Source of the DNA: CAWELS01 sp964468205
GTDB lineage: Bacteria > Acidobacteriota > Terriglobia > Bryobacterales > Bryobacteraceae
Assembly (NCBI GenBank): GCA_964468205.1
Contig: CAYXVG010000007.1
Coordinates: forward strand, 1-64,000
Direction: 5' to 3'
DNA length: 64,000 nucleotides
How positions within the stretch are numbered: the stretch's first letter is position 1; every line of letters begins with the position of its first letter. A model generated the notes under the pieces. It was not told the origin of the DNA, did not search any database, and saw only the letters and a list, made by a program, of their open reading frames with translations. A program made the position numbers and the translations under genes. Positions 62,557 through 64,000 of the stretch are shown here, one piece after another.

Positions 62557-64000
62557 TTGGACTTGCTATCGGAATCACGGGGCGCCCGCCGGATTCGCAA
62601 TCTAGCCCGCTTTGCGGTCTTCTGGGCGCTGATTATCGTCGTCCGTCTCATTTACCTTCAGGTTTACCAGCACACCGAGCACCGGCAGGCCGCCGAGCGC
62701 CAGGCTCACAACACCGTCGCTGTTCCGGCTCCCCGCGGGCGGATTCTCGACCGCACGGGCCAGGTCTTGGCACTGAGCGTACCCGCGGACACGATTGTCG
62801 TGAATCCCCGCATCGTCTCGGATCTTTCGCTGGCCCGCGACATCTTCGTGCCGATTCTGGGCCTCGACGCGGAGCGTTTGCAGGCCCGCATCGACTGGTC
62901 AGTTGCCAACAACCGCGGCTATCTTCCGATCAAGCAGAAGGTCTCTCCGGAAGAGTCGGAAAAGATCCGCAGTCTCAAGCTCGACTGGGTGGAATTTCAC
63001 CGTGACAGCCGCCGCCGCTATCCGAAGGGAAGCTTGGCGGCGAATGTGATCGGCACCGTCAACTTTCGCGGCAGCGGGAACTCTGGGCTTGAATTTAGCC
63101 TCAACGAGGAGCTCTCGGGAAGGCCCGGGCGGGCGCGCATATTGAGAGACGCCCGCGGCGCGGCGATAAACACCGAGATTCTGAACGAACCAGAGCCGGG
63201 AGCGGATATCGGCCTCACGATCGACGAGAGGATCCAATACGCAGCGGATCGAGCCCTCAAAGAGGCGGCGGTCGAATGGGGGTGTACGTCTGGAAGCGTG
63301 GTTGTGATGCAACCGCGCACGGGCGAGATACTGGCGATGTCGAGCTATCCAAGTTTCGATCCCAACGTCCGGGCAAAAACCGCCACGGAGTTGAAAGCGC
63401 GGACAAACCAGGCGATTTCGGTGCCGTTTGAGCCGGGGTCGGTCTTTAAGGTTTTCACGCTGGCGGCGGTGCTGGAGTCTACTGATCTCACTCCTTCCAC
63501 GCTGATTGACTGCGGCCGCGGGGTACTCGCGCTGCCTGGGCGGCGGGTGCGGGATATCAAGGCCTACGGGACGCTTCCGCTGGAGGCGGTTCTTTGGAAG
63601 TCATCGAACATCGGCACGATCAAAGCCGTCTACGAAGCCGGCGACGAAGAGTTGTACAGGCGGCTCAAAGCCTTTGGCTTTGGGGAGCATACGGGCGTTT
63701 GCCTGCCGCACGAATCCCGGGGACGGCTTGCTGACTACCGAAAGTGGCAGAAGACTTCAATGGCGTCGATCGCGATGGGCCACGAGGTCAGCGCCACCAC
63801 GCTGCAACTGGCGCGGGCGATCTCAGTGGTAGCCAATGGTGGGCTACTGAAGAAACCACGACTGATTCGATGGATCCGCACGGAGGGGGAGCAGAGGCAA
63901 GACCAGGACTTCGAACCAGCGGCGCGCGTGGTCAGCGCCGAGACGGCCCATACAATGCGCATGATGATGGAGGGCGTGGTGCTGCAGGGAACCGGACAGC
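62557..64000 (+). CDS. ftsI: Peptidoglycan transpeptidase FtsI/PBP2-type, 3' end outside window
   Basis: The first 481 codons of a class B penicillin-binding protein. TTG at 62557 follows GGGAGA by 6 bases; the membrane helix is at about residues 17-37 (FAVFWALIIVVRLIYLQVY). PRGRILDRTGQVLALS is the typical dimerisation-domain start. The active-site S295-x-x-K298 is in PFEPGSVFKVF, and the second motif S349-S-N is in KSSNIGTIK. The KTG motif lies past the end of the window. It crosslinks septal peptidoglycan with the FtsL-like partner upstream. Confidence 0.93.
   Translation, partial: MDLLSESRGARRIRNLARFAVFWALIIVVRLIYLQVYQHTEHRQAAERQAHNTVAVPAPRGRILDRTGQVLALSVPADTIVVNPRIVSDLSLARDIFVPILGLDAERLQARIDWSVANNRGYLPIKQKVSPEESEKIRSLKLDWVEFHRDSRRRYPKGSLAANVIGTVNFRGSGNSGLEFSLNEELSGRPGRARILRDARGAAINTEILNEPEPGADIGLTIDERIQYAADRALKEAAVEWGCTSGSVVVMQPRTGEILAMSSYPSFDPNVRAKTATELKARTNQAISVPFEPGSVFKVFTLAAVLESTDLTPSTLIDCGRGVLALPGRRVRDIKAYGTLPLEAVLWKSSNIGTIKAVYEAGDEELYRRLKAFGFGEHTGVCLPHESRGRLADYRKWQKTSMASIAMGHEVSATTLQLARAISVVANGGLLKKPRLIRWIRTEGEQRQDQDFEPAARVVSAETAHTMRMMMEGVVLQGTGQ

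Overview
The window reads as chromosomal DNA from a high-GC bacterium, most probably an acidobacterium of the Solibacter/Bryobacterales type. The pointers are four sulfatases, two Gfo/Idh/MocA oxidoreductases, a DUF1080 protein, a PmoA-like (DUF6807) protein, an RraA-like protein with a twin-arginine signal, a GH97 enzyme, and a secreted protein ending in a beta-sandwich domain that I associate with Solibacter. This taxonomic call is inference from gene content; there is no rRNA here to test it.

Layout. 1-4.6 kb: tRNA-Val(GAC), an RsbRD-N-like protein, a PhoD-like lipoprotein phosphatase and a CNT nucleoside transporter. 4.6-9.3 kb: a decayed, gene-poor island with a broken VapBC pair, remnants of a DUF5131 gene and a HipA-like kinase gene, and one intact secreted protein. 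9.3-19.9 kb: a methyltransferase, two tandem lipoprotein sulfatases, an AhpD-like protein, a DUF1648-type membrane protein, an L-fucose/arabinose isomerase-like protein, a Gfo/Idh oxidoreductase, homoserine kinase, a U32-like TIM-barrel protein and a secreted endonuclease/exonuclease/phosphatase-fold enzyme. 19.9-22.7 kb: a partial Tad pilus set (tadC, tadB, cpaB). 22.8-26.1 kb: an overlapping minus-strand operon of a DUF1080 protein, an MFS exporter, queC and queE. 26.3-28.1 kb: a lone winged-helix protein, an exported protein, a DoxX protein and a candidate small RNA. 28.2-34.7 kb: two GT39-like membrane glycosyltransferases, an RraA-like protein, GH97 and a zinc-ribbon-like protein with a Q/K-rich tail. 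35-43.5 kb: an acidic membrane protein, a parvulin lipoprotein, a GNAT protein, phosphoglucose isomerase, aspS, hisS and a gamma carbonic anhydrase-like protein. 43.6-50.9 kb: sugar-related secreted or periplasmic enzymes (DUF6807, Gfo/Idh, FAD oxidoreductase, sulfatase, mutarotase-fold protein). 50.9-54.7 kb: a wrecked Tn7/Tn5053-like (TniA-TniB-TniQ) element with nested fragments. 55-60.4 kb: an exported protein, a CehA/McbA-type PHP hydrolase, a SpoU methyltransferase and a fourth sulfatase. 60.6-64 kb: the start of the dcw cell-division cluster (mraZ, rsmH, ftsL-like, ftsI), running off the end.

Functionally the window mixes housekeeping operons with scattered exported enzymes for breaking down (probably sulfated) polysaccharides. 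The sulfatases would remove sulfate, GH97 would cut alpha-glycosidic bonds, and the isomerase and Gfo/Idh enzymes would handle released sugars. No sulfatase-maturing enzyme lies in the window. The least explained signals are a compact sRNA candidate with its own promoter and terminator (about 27.98-28.11 kb), the four decameric MraZ-type repeats at mraZ, the fused TniB/TniQ wreck with a mutated Walker A lysine, and the zinc-ribbon/Q-rich protein translationally coupled to GH97.
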